From Saprospiraceae bacterium (GTDB lineage: Bacteria; Bacteroidota; Bacteroidia; Chitinophagales; Saprospiraceae), in contig JAHDCE010000006.1 in assembly GCA_020630045.1 (NCBI GenBank), forward strand, positions 1 through 22,154: a DNA stretch of 22,154 nucleotides. The letters are read 5' to 3'. The notes beneath the pieces are model-generated. The model was not told the origin of the DNA and did not search any database. It was given only the letters and a program-made list of their open reading frames with translations. Positions 7,621 to 15,861 of this stretch are shown here, in pieces; positions within the stretch are counted from its first letter, which is position 1, and the number at the start of each line of letters is the position of its first letter. A program made the translations under genes and the position numbers.

Positions 7621-8727
7621 TTATTCATCCGGCAAAGGAATCTTATATTCCAATAACAAAGCATCGCTGACTTGCATATTGGAACGCAAAACTGCGGTCT
7701 GTTTTCCTTTTCGATCATATACGGCGATCCCTGCTGTATTAGGGGGGATTTCTCCGAGGTTATGGGCATGTAAGATCAAAAAGTTTTGAGGCCCTTCTAT
7801 TTCAACTTCAAAAAATGTTCCTTCATTGGTCAAGTAATGTCGATTGATGACCCATTTACCATTTAGGTTTACCGAAACCGTATCGCCGTCTTGCTGGTTG
7901 ATGTCCCACACTTTGATTCTCAACTTTTCCGAGGTAACGACTATTTTCTTTGATATTTTAACCTCGCGATCTCCTACGACTTTGGGTTGCTCATGTTCGA
8001 TGGCATTCATTTCCCAACAAGAGATTTCATGTTGAGAATAATTTTCTTTACTTGTAGCCGCGGTGAGTCCGACCCAAGCTCTTCCTTCATCCGTATTGAT
8101 ACGAGAGTCAATGTCAATCAAAGCAGTGAAAACCGGTGTGGTCAAATCGTCGATATATACCCTGATTTCAGGCATTTTGTAACTGATTCTAGCCTGGTGT
8201 ACACGCCCGTCCAGTATATCGGTACGCAATAACGTATCCGCTACTATCCCTGTACTGTCTGACCTGTTGGGATTGACCCCTTTGCTGTGTAATGCAATAT
8301 GAGGACCCCGCACATCATCCTTACTGCCATGAGGGTCGAATTCAATGGCGATGCTATTGGGAATCGATTTGTAACCTAGGCCAGTGCCCTTCATTCCGTT
8401 TTTGTTGGCGATACTGTTATTGTGGATGACAAATGCAAATCCTTCTCCACCATGATTACGACTTTTATGCTCATGGATTTTAAAGCAAAACCGGGTATCG
8501 AAGGAGTCCATCACCCACATTTTTGACGCATCATACCAAATGCCGCCTCGTCGATTTTCTTTGGAGGGTGTTAATATCGCTTTCCCCTTTGCAATTTTTC
8601 CATCAGATGAAAAACCGAAATCTTCATCCGACTTAAATTTGTCATATGAGAATTGTGTTTGCCCCCAAATGGAACAACAGGCAAAAAGACACAAGAGTGT
8701 AATGTGAAAAATCTTTGACATAACCAA
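7621..8727 (-). CDS. Secreted L-type (legume-like) lectin-domain protein
   Basis: 368 residues, starting at 8727 or at the second Met at 8721. A signal peptide (about 1-23) ends near WGQ. The next about 215 residues form a legume-lectin-like sandwich with recognisable family motifs: GGEGFAFVIHNN (93-104), GYKSIPNSIAIEFD (118-131), an RVYIDDLTTPV strand (189-199) and AWVGLTAATS (217-226). Such domains bind sugars in a calcium-dependent way and in bacteria often sit in surface or secreted proteins. A separate C-terminal beta domain (about 255-363) contains FLILHAHNLGEIPPNTAG, a pattern I associate with other exported Bacteroidota proteins. No type IX sorting tail is evident. It converges on the 749-residue protein and diverges from the phosphoesterase. 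The ligand is unknown. Confidence 0.85.
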   Translation of the reverse strand: MVMSKIFHITLLCLFACCSIWGQTQFSYDKFKSDEDFGFSSDGKIAKGKAILTPSKENRRGGIWYDASKMWVMDSFDTRFCFKIHEHKSRNHGGEGFAFVIHNNSIANKNGMKGTGLGYKSIPNSIAIEFDPHGSKDDVRGPHIALHSKGVNPNRSDSTGIVADTLLRTDILDGRVHQARISYKMPEIRVYIDDLTTPVFTALIDIDSRINTDEGRAWVGLTAATSKENYSQHEISCWEMNAIEHEQPKVVGDREVKISKKIVVTSEKLRIKVWDINQQDGDTVSVNLNGKWVINRHYLTNEGTFFEVEIEGPQNFLILHAHNLGEIPPNTAGIAVYDRKGKQTAVLRSNMQVSDALLLEYKIPLPDE

Positions 8728-8878
8728 TCTTTGATAGTTGTATGCAAATTAACCCAAAGCTCCGACCTTTACCTGATTTCATTAGGGTTTATGACATTAT
8801 TAATAGTTTATCCCGCAGGAAGAAATTTAGAACCAAGACTTTTGGAACCAATTCAATCCATATCAAAGTTCTCCATTA

Positions 8879-9694
8879 GTGATAACAATTGAAAATATAC
8901 AAGACGAGCCCATTGATTATTTCCCATACTTGAACGTAGGAGGAGGTAGAAAACGAATGTCATCCAATATCGTACGGGAACTGTTGCCCATTTATGAAGG
9001 AACTTTAAATGGATTGCCCGATTCCTTGGATGCACTTATCATTTGCTCCGACCTACAAGGCAACGTAATGGAAGACGATTCGATTTATCTCCTAGGGGAA
9101 GTACTGCCCGAAAAGTTGTTAGAAACCTTGCAAAATCATCATCCGGAAATATTACCCGGAAGGGTCGGCGTTTTTCTTTGTGGAGATATGTATGCCAATC
9201 TTCAAAAACGAGGAGGGTTAGGTGATGTCCGAACGGTTTGGTGGTCATTTCGAGAAGCCTTCGCTTGGGTGGCGGGAGTCGCGGGAAACCATGATGAATT
9301 CGGAGACCATCAAGACAAAAAGAATTTTAAAAGGGAGAACGGAATTTACCTATTGGAAAATGAAAGTCAGGAAATAGATGGAATGCGAGTAGCCGGGGTA
9401 GGGGGAATTATCGGAAACCCCAAAAAACCGAATCGTACGGAAAAATTTGATTTTCTAGATATGGTGGAAGAAAGAATGGAAGAAAATCCCGAATTTCTTT
9501 TACTGCACGAAGGTCCCTCCGTCAAGGAGCAAAATTTAATGGGAAATCCTGATATCCGAGAAGCTATAGAGGCATTTCCTGCCAATTTTATATGTTGCGG
9601 ACATTCCCATTGGAAGGTGCATTCTGCAACATTGAGCAACAATGCCACTGTACTTAATGCAGATGCAAAAGCCTTTATCTTTAAATTCAAATAA
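8879..9694 (+). CDS. Calcineurin-like metallophosphoesterase
   Basis: 271 residues from a GTG start. Metal-binding motifs in order: SDLQGN (D58, with Gln60 where many family members have His), CGD (D103), AGNHDE (N137, H138), LLHEGP (H210) and CGHSH (H242, H244). The protein is soluble, with no signal peptide, so it is probably a cytoplasmic phosphatase or phosphodiesterase of unknown substrate. The start is uncertain. An ATG at 8957 follows a GGAGGAGG stretch and would give 245 residues. I prefer the GTG because the segment PYLNVGGGRKRM looks like folded, ordered sequence, and no ATG or GTG lies between the upstream stop (8828) and 8879. The exported coiled-coil protein gene begins 81 bases downstream on the same strand. 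Confidence 0.85.
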   Translation: MITIENIQDEPIDYFPYLNVGGGRKRMSSNIVRELLPIYEGTLNGLPDSLDALIICSDLQGNVMEDDSIYLLGEVLPEKLLETLQNHHPEILPGRVGVFLCGDMYANLQKRGGLGDVRTVWWSFREAFAWVAGVAGNHDEFGDHQDKKNFKRENGIYLLENESQEIDGMRVAGVGGIIGNPKKPNRTEKFDFLDMVEERMEENPEFLLLHEGPSVKEQNLMGNPDIREAIEAFPANFICCGHSHWKVHSATLSNNATVLNADAKAFIFKFK

Positions 9695-9775
9695 TCCCCA
9701 AAAAATGGTATCGTTGGATACCCAATAAAAACCGGCTTGATTTTTCCGGTAATTTTACCAGCAAAATCTAAATTC

Positions 9776-11470
9776 ATGCGAACACTCCCCATCCTCCTTG
9801 CCTTATTGTGGTATGGCCTTTCGGCAAATGCTCAAGTAATATTGGATTTGAATGTACAAGGAGCCAGAAATGGTGTACCTGTCCATGCCACTGTGTTTTC
9901 CGACCAAGACAAAAAAAACGTAGCCTTGGAAAATGGCAGGGGAGAGATTCCTCTTCTAAAATTTACACAATACATCATTGGAATTTATCAACGTGGTAGC
10001 CGTCCGGGATTTTATACTTTGGATACCGAAAATATTCAAGGAAAAATAAAACTAACGGTCAAAGTAAATGCCGGTCGTCCCGCAGAACCCGATTGGGCGC
10101 CCAAGCAACACAATAATGGAAGTGGCTGGAAAAAATTCGACTTGGATAACGTACAAGACAAGGAAGGCTTTGGTGTCCACATGTGTGAAGCCAAAGCAGA
10201 TGTGGAATTATTCTTGAACAAGGGCGTCAAGCCGAGAATCGACCCCAAAAGGAATCAAGCTACGGATTCCAAGGTCATGGAAAAAAGGGAACACCTACTT
10301 GGGCAGGAAGTATATAAACTCCTAGGAAAAAAACGAGCGCTAGAACTAGAGCTGCAACGTTTGGGAACGAATGGTTTTGTAACCAATTCGTCCAATGCTT
10401 CTGCAAATGCTGCTATGCAGATGTGCGTGGCCAGTAGAAAACTGCTGGAACGAGAATTTCAATATGCCAAAGTTTCCCTATCCTTGGCCCAGAAAGAAGT
10501 GGATAAATTAGTCCTTGGAATCAATCGGAATTTAAAAAGAGGGAATACCTTCAATGCTTCAGGGCTTCGAAAGGCGAGGGAAAAACTCAATATCGCTAGA
10601 AAAGAACAAGAAATCGCCGAACTCAATTTAAGTAACAAACAAACCGAATGTTGGGAACTGAAATTAAACAGCGAAATAGATAGAGCCGGTAGTGAAAATG
10701 AAAAAGCCCTGAAAAGATTGGAACTCGAAAAAGTCCGACTCTATAAGAGAAAAGACAATGCGATCAGATTATACAACCTCCACACCGATAAGGCTAAAAT
10801 AAAAACAGGAAGGGAACGGGTAGTTGAATTGGCCAACGCTCAAAAATACGCTGCGGAACAGGCCAAGGCCAAGTACGAAATCATCAGGAACCAAATCGAC
10901 TACTGGACGACAAGGTCCAACGGATCCGGACAATATCAAATCACAATCAAAGCTCTTCGTGAAAAATTGGTCAAGCGAGAAGATTTGGCCTATCAGGCCG
11001 AGATGGGATATCTGGAACACCTTTGGTATCTGAGAAACAAAGATGAATTCAAAGTTGATTTAGCTGATGATTTATATGCAAGGCAAAGCCAGCTTTTACC
11101 TTTCGAACCCATTCATCGGAAAACCCCCTCCAAAGATTCTTCCATCGTCGATACCAATACTCCCGACCCTAATGTGACAACTGATGAAGCGGAAGCTAAC
11201 CGCTTGTTCAACTCCTTTGTCAAGGTCAAGGAAATGGAAGACGGCAACAAGGGCAACGGCGTTAGAGTGGAGTGCGATGGACACTACTACGAAATTTGGG
11301 TCAGCCCAAAAGGGAAAAAATCGTATTTCAAAAATGGAAAACCCATCACAGGACTGACCTATCGATTTGAAACAGTGGCTGCTTTTGGCGAATTCCTAGA
11401 AAACTATAAGTATGAACCACAAAAAGAAAGGTTCTTCAAAAACTGGTTTAAACGACGGACGGATTACTAG
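9776..11470 (+). CDS. Exported coiled-coil protein of unknown function
   Basis: I do not recognise a family. From the ATG at 9776 the protein has 564 residues; the frame stays open upstream to a TTG at 9737, but the ATG gives a clean signal peptide (1-20, LLALLWYGLSANAQ). Residues about 21-100 look like a small beta domain. Residues about 165-430 are strongly charged, with heptad-like helices suggesting long coiled coils, and contain scattered cysteines (137, 217, 292). A Thr/Asp/Pro linker (about 445-470) leads to a compact C-terminal domain (about 475-545) and a basic tail. It lies directly before the PorP/SprF-family gene, which suggests a periplasmic or surface partner of that system, though a 250-base gap separates them. 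Confidence 0.75.
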   Translation: MRTLPILLALLWYGLSANAQVILDLNVQGARNGVPVHATVFSDQDKKNVALENGRGEIPLLKFTQYIIGIYQRGSRPGFYTLDTENIQGKIKLTVKVNAGRPAEPDWAPKQHNNGSGWKKFDLDNVQDKEGFGVHMCEAKADVELFLNKGVKPRIDPKRNQATDSKVMEKREHLLGQEVYKLLGKKRALELELQRLGTNGFVTNSSNASANAAMQMCVASRKLLEREFQYAKVSLSLAQKEVDKLVLGINRNLKRGNTFNASGLRKAREKLNIARKEQEIAELNLSNKQTECWELKLNSEIDRAGSENEKALKRLELEKVRLYKRKDNAIRLYNLHTDKAKIKTGRERVVELANAQKYAAEQAKAKYEIIRNQIDYWTTRSNGSGQYQITIKALREKLVKREDLAYQAEMGYLEHLWYLRNKDEFKVDLADDLYARQSQLLPFEPIHRKTPSKDSSIVDTNTPDPNVTTDEAEANRLFNSFVKVKEMEDGNKGNGVRVECDGHYYEIWVSPKGKKSYFKNGKPITGLTYRFETVAAFGEFLENYKYEPQKERFFKNWFKRRTDY

Positions 11471-11720
11471 TAAATCGGCTTTTGATAGAACGGTGCGTTT
11501 AATTTAGAAAGCGGTTTGTTTTTGCTGGAATCAGGCATGTTTTACGTAAATCTATCATATAAAAACCCTTGTGAATCAAATAATGGAATGTTTTTTGCTG
11601 CTTGGATTAGCAATATGGGGAAGGTTATTTCCCTTTGGTTTGTAGAAGATTGTTTAAGAGGTGTTTTCATATGTTTTTTATTGTAAAATGATCGCCTTCC
11701 GGCGAATATTCCATCCAAGT
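11471..11720 (+). other. Intergenic region before the PorP/SprF-family gene
   Basis: These 250 bases are AT-rich. I see no exact TAnnTTTG box with a -33 partner and no stem followed by a T-tract. A small CGCC/GGCG hairpin (about 11693-11704) lies just upstream of the chosen start. Confidence 0.4.
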
Positions 11721-12758
11721 ATGTTTCGAGGTGATATTTACAAGTTCGTTTGTTTGGTGCTTTGCACATTTTGCTTGTTATCCTTTAACAAGGTAAATGC
11801 CCAACAAGAAGCCATGTATACCAAATACATGTTCAACAACTTGGTCTACAATCCTGCTTATGCAGGTAGCAAAGGATATATGTCCATGAGCCTATTGCAC
11901 CGTTCCCAATGGTTAGGTGTTGACGGAGGGCCTTTTGCCCAAACATTCACCCTCCATGCTCCCTTGGATATCTATGATCGAGTGGCATACGGGTTGACCA
12001 TCGTCAATCAGCACATTGGCGTCCACCGTTCTACCGGAGCGAATGTTGCCTACGCTTATCGAATTCGTATGGGAGGCGGAGAAAATCAGACCACCTTATC
12101 CGTCGGATTCAACGGAGGAATGACTTATTGGCGTGCCGATATGAGGAATATTGACGTTTTCGATGTCAATGACGAGGCATTCGCCGAAGAGCGTCCCAAG
12201 TTTTGGATACCTACGGTCGGCTTCGGCGTTTTTCTATATTCCAAGTATTTCTTCGCCGGCTTTTCTTCTCCAAATATGATTGAAAGTGATCTGAGAAGGG
12301 GAGAGTCGGTAACCACTGATCAATACGCCCGTGTGACTCGACACTATTATTGGACTGCCGGCGGGGCCATTCCCCTAAAGGGAGATGATATCGTCTTGCG
12401 TCCCATGATTTTATTCAAAAATGCCGGGTTGTTATCCAAAATGAAAAATGAAGACGATCCGTTCAGGAATTATGGTTCACCGACCGAATTCGATGTAGAC
12501 ATTTCCATTTTCTTACGACAAGCGCTTTGGATAGGAAGTGCTTTCCGTTCCGCTATCCAAAAATTTGATGGTAGCAGTTCTTTTGATTCTGTAGACCTAT
12601 GGGCAGCATATTATCTTAGGAACGGAATGTCAATCGGAGTCGCTTACGATTATACCTTAACCGAACTGCAAAAACCGGCTAGAGCTTCATTTGAAGTGAT
12701 GCTGGGTTACGATTTCGCTTATCGAAAATCGAATACTTATTCTCCAAGATATTTTTAA
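11721..12758 (+). CDS. PorP/SprF family outer-membrane protein
   Basis: 345 residues from the ATG at 11721. Longer starts exist (GTG 11661, ATG 11688), but only this one gives a normal signal peptide (about 1-27, ending NKVNA|QQ). The mature start, YTKYMFNNLVYNPAYAGS, is the hallmark of the PorP/SprF family, which is predicted to form an outer-membrane beta-barrel. Known members include PorP, needed for type IX secretion in Porphyromonas gingivalis, and SprF, needed to export or attach the gliding adhesin SprB in Flavobacterium johnsoniae. The strands continue to a C-terminal MLGYDFAY and SPRYF. The PorE-like gene starts 104 bases later with no terminator between them, the usual pairing for this family. 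The cargo is not visible here. Confidence 0.93.
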   Translation: MFRGDIYKFVCLVLCTFCLLSFNKVNAQQEAMYTKYMFNNLVYNPAYAGSKGYMSMSLLHRSQWLGVDGGPFAQTFTLHAPLDIYDRVAYGLTIVNQHIGVHRSTGANVAYAYRIRMGGGENQTTLSVGFNGGMTYWRADMRNIDVFDVNDEAFAEERPKFWIPTVGFGVFLYSKYFFAGFSSPNMIESDLRRGESVTTDQYARVTRHYYWTAGGAIPLKGDDIVLRPMILFKNAGLLSKMKNEDDPFRNYGSPTEFDVDISIFLRQALWIGSAFRSAIQKFDGSSSFDSVDLWAAYYLRNGMSIGVAYDYTLTELQKPARASFEVMLGYDFAYRKSNTYSPRYF

Positions 12759-12862
12759 AAGTACCATAAAATAAATCCAAGATTCTGAATTTCATCCTAG
12801 GCATGTCACGAAGAATCAAATTCCCCGAACGTTGTAAAGATTTGATATTAAAAAAAGTAATC

Positions 12863-15271
12863 ATGAGGAAAACCGTACTACTAGGATTGATGCTCTGTCT
12901 TGCAGGAGGGCTGATGGCGCAATCCAAACTCAAGAGGGCTCACAAAGCATTTGAATTATTAGATTACCAAGAGGCCATTCGTCTTTACTCTGATGTTTTG
13001 GTCAAAAACGACGACTCACAAGCAAAAATCAATTTGGCGGAATGTTACCGAAAGGTCAGCAATACCGAAGAAGCCGAATATTGGTATGGCCAGATCGTCA
13101 ATTTACCGGAAGCCGAATCCGTACATAAGCTTTATTACGGAATGATGCTCCAAACCAATGGAAAATGTGATTTGGCCAAGGAATGGTATGTCAAGTACGT
13201 AAAAGAAGTTCCTGATGACTTAAGGGGACAATATCTGGTAAAAGCTTGTGATTATGAAGACGAACTCATGACCAAAAATCAAGGCATGTTCGAAATCGTA
13301 ACCGTTCCCTTTAATACGGCTTTGGACGACTTCGGCCCCATGATATTCAAAGACGGGCTGGTATTCGCATCCGAATACAAAGAAGGTTCCGGAGCCGTTA
13401 AGCGCGAACATACTTGGACGGGTAATCCCTTTCTAGAATTGTACTATGTGACAAGAGAAGAAGAGGATAAGGAAACTTTCGAATATAGTTATGGTGCTCC
13501 CGACAAGTTCTCTAGTAAACTGAATTCCAAATTCCACGATGCGGCAGTATCTTTCTCAGAAGACGAATCTACCATTTTCTTTACTCGAAACAACTACATA
13601 GAAGGGCGTACCGGTCGTGATGATGAAGGAGCCATCCGCCTCAAAATTTTCCACGCCACCAATGAAGGGGGAGGAAGTAACTGGGGCAACCTTGATGGCC
13701 TGCCTTTCAACTCTGATGAATATTCCGTAGCACACCCGGCACTTACGCCTGATGGGACGAAATTGTACTTTTCTTCCGACATGCCCGGAGGGTTCGGTGG
13801 AATGGATTTGTATGTTTCCACACAAGAAGACGGTCGCTGGGGACCTCCGATGAACCTCGGTCCCGGTATCAATACCGAAGGGCACGAAGTCTTCCCTTAC
13901 TACTCCAAATTAAATCGTTTATACTATGCTTCTGATGGTCATATCGGCCTAGGAGGATTGGATATCTACTATATGGATGACCAAGGAGATGGAGAATGGG
14001 GCGATATCGTAAATTTAGGTTTCCCGATCAATACCAAATCCGATGATTTCGCAATGGTCATGAATGACGAAGGAACCCACGGTTATTTCTCTTCGGATCG
14101 TGAAGGTGGTGTAGGAGATGACGATATTTACTCTTGGATCAAATCTTCCGCCCCGGTTGAAATCTTCGTTTATGATGAAGAAACCGGTTTGGGTATCCAA
14201 GGAGCTTCCGTAGTGAATGATTGCGATGGGGTATTCCTCAAAACAGATAAGGACGGATATGCCCGACTAGAACAGAAACTCAATAAGTGTTGTGGTTTCG
14301 CCGCTACAGCGGAAACTTATCTTGATAATGCGAAAAAAGGATGTACCACTGCCGTTGTCGGTGAAAAAGTAATCGTAAAAATTCCATTGTCCAAACCTAA
14401 AAACTACGAAGTTTTGGGAGTTGTTTATGATGAAATTACCATGAAACCTATTCCTGGTGCCTTGGTGGAATTGTTGCCGACAAGATGTGCCGGTGCCGCC
14501 CCTGAAACCGTCACGACGGGCCCTGATGGATCCTACCGTTTCAAACTGGCTCCTGAATGTTGTTACGAGGTTAGAGCCTCCAAAACACCATCTTATCTGG
14601 CTACAAGATCCAAGGAGGTTTGTACGACCGGATTGGTAGCCTCCACGACCATTAAAAAAGATTTGCACCTCAAGCCTACTATTCCACCGGATGTGGTAGA
14701 ATCTAATCCCGTCATCCTTGACGACAATCCGAATATTGACGGAGGAAGGGGAGGAACTCATCCAAATATAGGGGGCGGTTCCGTAGTCAATGACGGAATT
14801 GTAGTAGATATGAATCGTCCCGTTACGCCGGGGTCATACTTGCTTCATATTTATTATGACTTCGACCAATCTTATATCAGGGACGATGCTTTACCACAGT
14901 TGAATAAACTATTGGCATTGCTGAAAGAAAACTCTCAATATGTAGTCGAAATTGCATCCCACACTGATTCTCGTGGTTCGCACAGGTACAATGACAGGCT
15001 GTCCCAGCGTCGTGCGGAATCCGTGGTTAGATGGTTGAGAGACAATGGAATCTCAAGGGATCGGGTTAAACCCAAAGGTTATGGAGAAACCATCAATGTG
15101 AATCAATGTGCCAACAATATTCCTTGTAGTGAGTTCGAACACCAGCTTAACCGTCGAACCGAATTTAGTATCGTCGGATATTTCGATGGAAATGGAAATT
15201 ACACGGAGATTAAAAAATCTTCCGCTAGATCGGATGTTAAGGTCGACCCATGTCAAGGTTGTCCTTTCTGA
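12863..15271 (+). CDS. PorE-like protein: TPR, PD40 propeller, two Cys-patterned domains, OmpA
   Basis: 802 residues from the ATG at 12863, chosen over 12803 because it gives a signal peptide (1-20, ending GGLMAQ). TPR-like helices span about 22-130 and a PD40 propeller about 145-425, with blades such as EYSVAHPALTPDGTKLYF. Two carboxypeptidase-regulatory-like domains follow (about 430-510 and 515-602), each with a C...CC...C pattern (C454/C476-477/C494; C542/C566-567/C587). An Asp/Gly/Asn-rich linker precedes a complete OmpA peptidoglycan-binding domain (about 656-772) with D702 in SHTDSRG, R717 in LSQRRA and NRR at 763-765. The C-terminus is CQGCPF. The order matches PorE of type IX secretion, a periplasmic protein linked to PorP and peptidoglycan. 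It is a paralogue of the next gene and probably co-transcribed with the PorP/SprF-family gene. Confidence 0.92.
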   Translation: MRKTVLLGLMLCLAGGLMAQSKLKRAHKAFELLDYQEAIRLYSDVLVKNDDSQAKINLAECYRKVSNTEEAEYWYGQIVNLPEAESVHKLYYGMMLQTNGKCDLAKEWYVKYVKEVPDDLRGQYLVKACDYEDELMTKNQGMFEIVTVPFNTALDDFGPMIFKDGLVFASEYKEGSGAVKREHTWTGNPFLELYYVTREEEDKETFEYSYGAPDKFSSKLNSKFHDAAVSFSEDESTIFFTRNNYIEGRTGRDDEGAIRLKIFHATNEGGGSNWGNLDGLPFNSDEYSVAHPALTPDGTKLYFSSDMPGGFGGMDLYVSTQEDGRWGPPMNLGPGINTEGHEVFPYYSKLNRLYYASDGHIGLGGLDIYYMDDQGDGEWGDIVNLGFPINTKSDDFAMVMNDEGTHGYFSSDREGGVGDDDIYSWIKSSAPVEIFVYDEETGLGIQGASVVNDCDGVFLKTDKDGYARLEQKLNKCCGFAATAETYLDNAKKGCTTAVVGEKVIVKIPLSKPKNYEVLGVVYDEITMKPIPGALVELLPTRCAGAAPETVTTGPDGSYRFKLAPECCYEVRASKTPSYLATRSKEVCTTGLVASTTIKKDLHLKPTIPPDVVESNPVILDDNPNIDGGRGGTHPNIGGGSVVNDGIVVDMNRPVTPGSYLLHIYYDFDQSYIRDDALPQLNKLLALLKENSQYVVEIASHTDSRGSHRYNDRLSQRRAESVVRWLRDNGISRDRVKPKGYGETINVNQCANNIPCSEFEHQLNRRTEFSIVGYFDGNGNYTEIKKSSARSDVKVDPCQGCPF

Positions 15272-15280
15272 TAAATAATT

Positions 15281-15442
15281 ATACTCGAAATTAAGTGGAG
15301 TGAAATAATTATGACGATACTATTTTGTTCTTTGGCGATTAAAAAAACACAGACATAGCCGGTAGCTATATCGAGTATTTTTAAAGAAGCGAAAGAGCAA
15401 AAGAGTTAGACAGAAAATTACAAACCACTTAATTTTGAGTAT
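15281..15442. repeat. 162-nt palindromic element, copy 1
   Basis: ATACTCGAAATTAAGTGG (15281-15298) returns inverted at 15425-15442 with one mismatch. The pair extends to 19 bp by the flanking T/A. The inside is itself an imperfect palindrome centred on an ATAGC-CGG-TAGCTAT-type hairpin near 15356-15372. It is clearly homologous to 21031-21191 and begins 10 bases after the stop of the PorE-like gene. It has no coding capacity of note. MITE-like or REP-like origin is inferred. Confidence 0.8.
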
Positions 15443-15471
15443 ATATACATATGATAAATTAAAGTATGTAT

Positions 15472-15512
15472 AATGAGGTAGGAGAATTTTTCTCCTACCT
15501 CATTGTTTTTTT
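15472..15512 (+). terminator. Strong intrinsic terminator
   Basis: A perfect 15-bp stem, AATGAGGTAGGAGAA (15472-15486) with its complement at 15490-15504, a three-base TTT loop, then G and seven T. It should end transcription from the PorP/PorE-like unit about 200 bases after the last stop codon, beyond the palindromic element, so the element would be in the mRNA 3' end. Confidence 0.9.
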
Positions 15513-15861
15513 GTACCTTCGACCTATAAACGCCTAGGAATCATATCCTTTAAATTGCTGTCAAAACACATTTTTGTTTACAATAATTTAAAATGGATTG
15601 ATGGTTCCGCTCTTATAATTTCCTCCCGATTTACATATTGTTGGTCTTTTGACCATAATTGGTATGTTATTTGAAAAATAAATATATATGTAATTTATTG
15701 GGGGTCGATCCTTCCTCTATCCTCCTTGGAATTACAAATTGAAAATTATTAAATTTATTGGGCTTTTGGATACTAGATGAAGTCATCCGCTTCAATTTCC
15801 AAATATGGAAATGTCTATATCCTTTTGCCTTTTTGTAGTTACATCAGAAAAATTGTTTACT

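Larger units (their letters stand above)
15272..15861. other. 590-base intergenic region between tandem PorE-like genes
   Basis: It holds, in order, a 162-nt palindromic element (15281-15442), a strong terminator (15472-15512), a TACCTTCG octamer (15514-15521), a TGGTC-TTTT-GACCA inverted repeat (15642-15655), and two copies of AATTTATTGGG exactly 60 bases apart (15692-15702 and 15752-15762). No open frame in it looks like a gene. The terminator implies that the next PorE-like gene has its own promoter, which I could not place with confidence. Confidence 0.6.

Noticed and set aside
9367..9792. Minus-strand open frame of 141 codons
   Set aside because: It is antisense to the metallophosphoesterase and runs across the following intergenic gap; no domain or start context supports it.
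11661..11720. Upstream GTG/ATG starts for the PorP/SprF-family protein
   Set aside because: They would bury the signal peptide behind 11-20 extra residues; the ATG at 11721 gives a normal one. The same reasoning excludes 12803, 15805 and 9737 for the neighbouring exported proteins.
14267..14761. Minus-strand open frame of 164 codons
   Set aside because: It is antisense to the regulatory-like domains of the 802-residue PorE-like protein; the residues look like a shadow translation.
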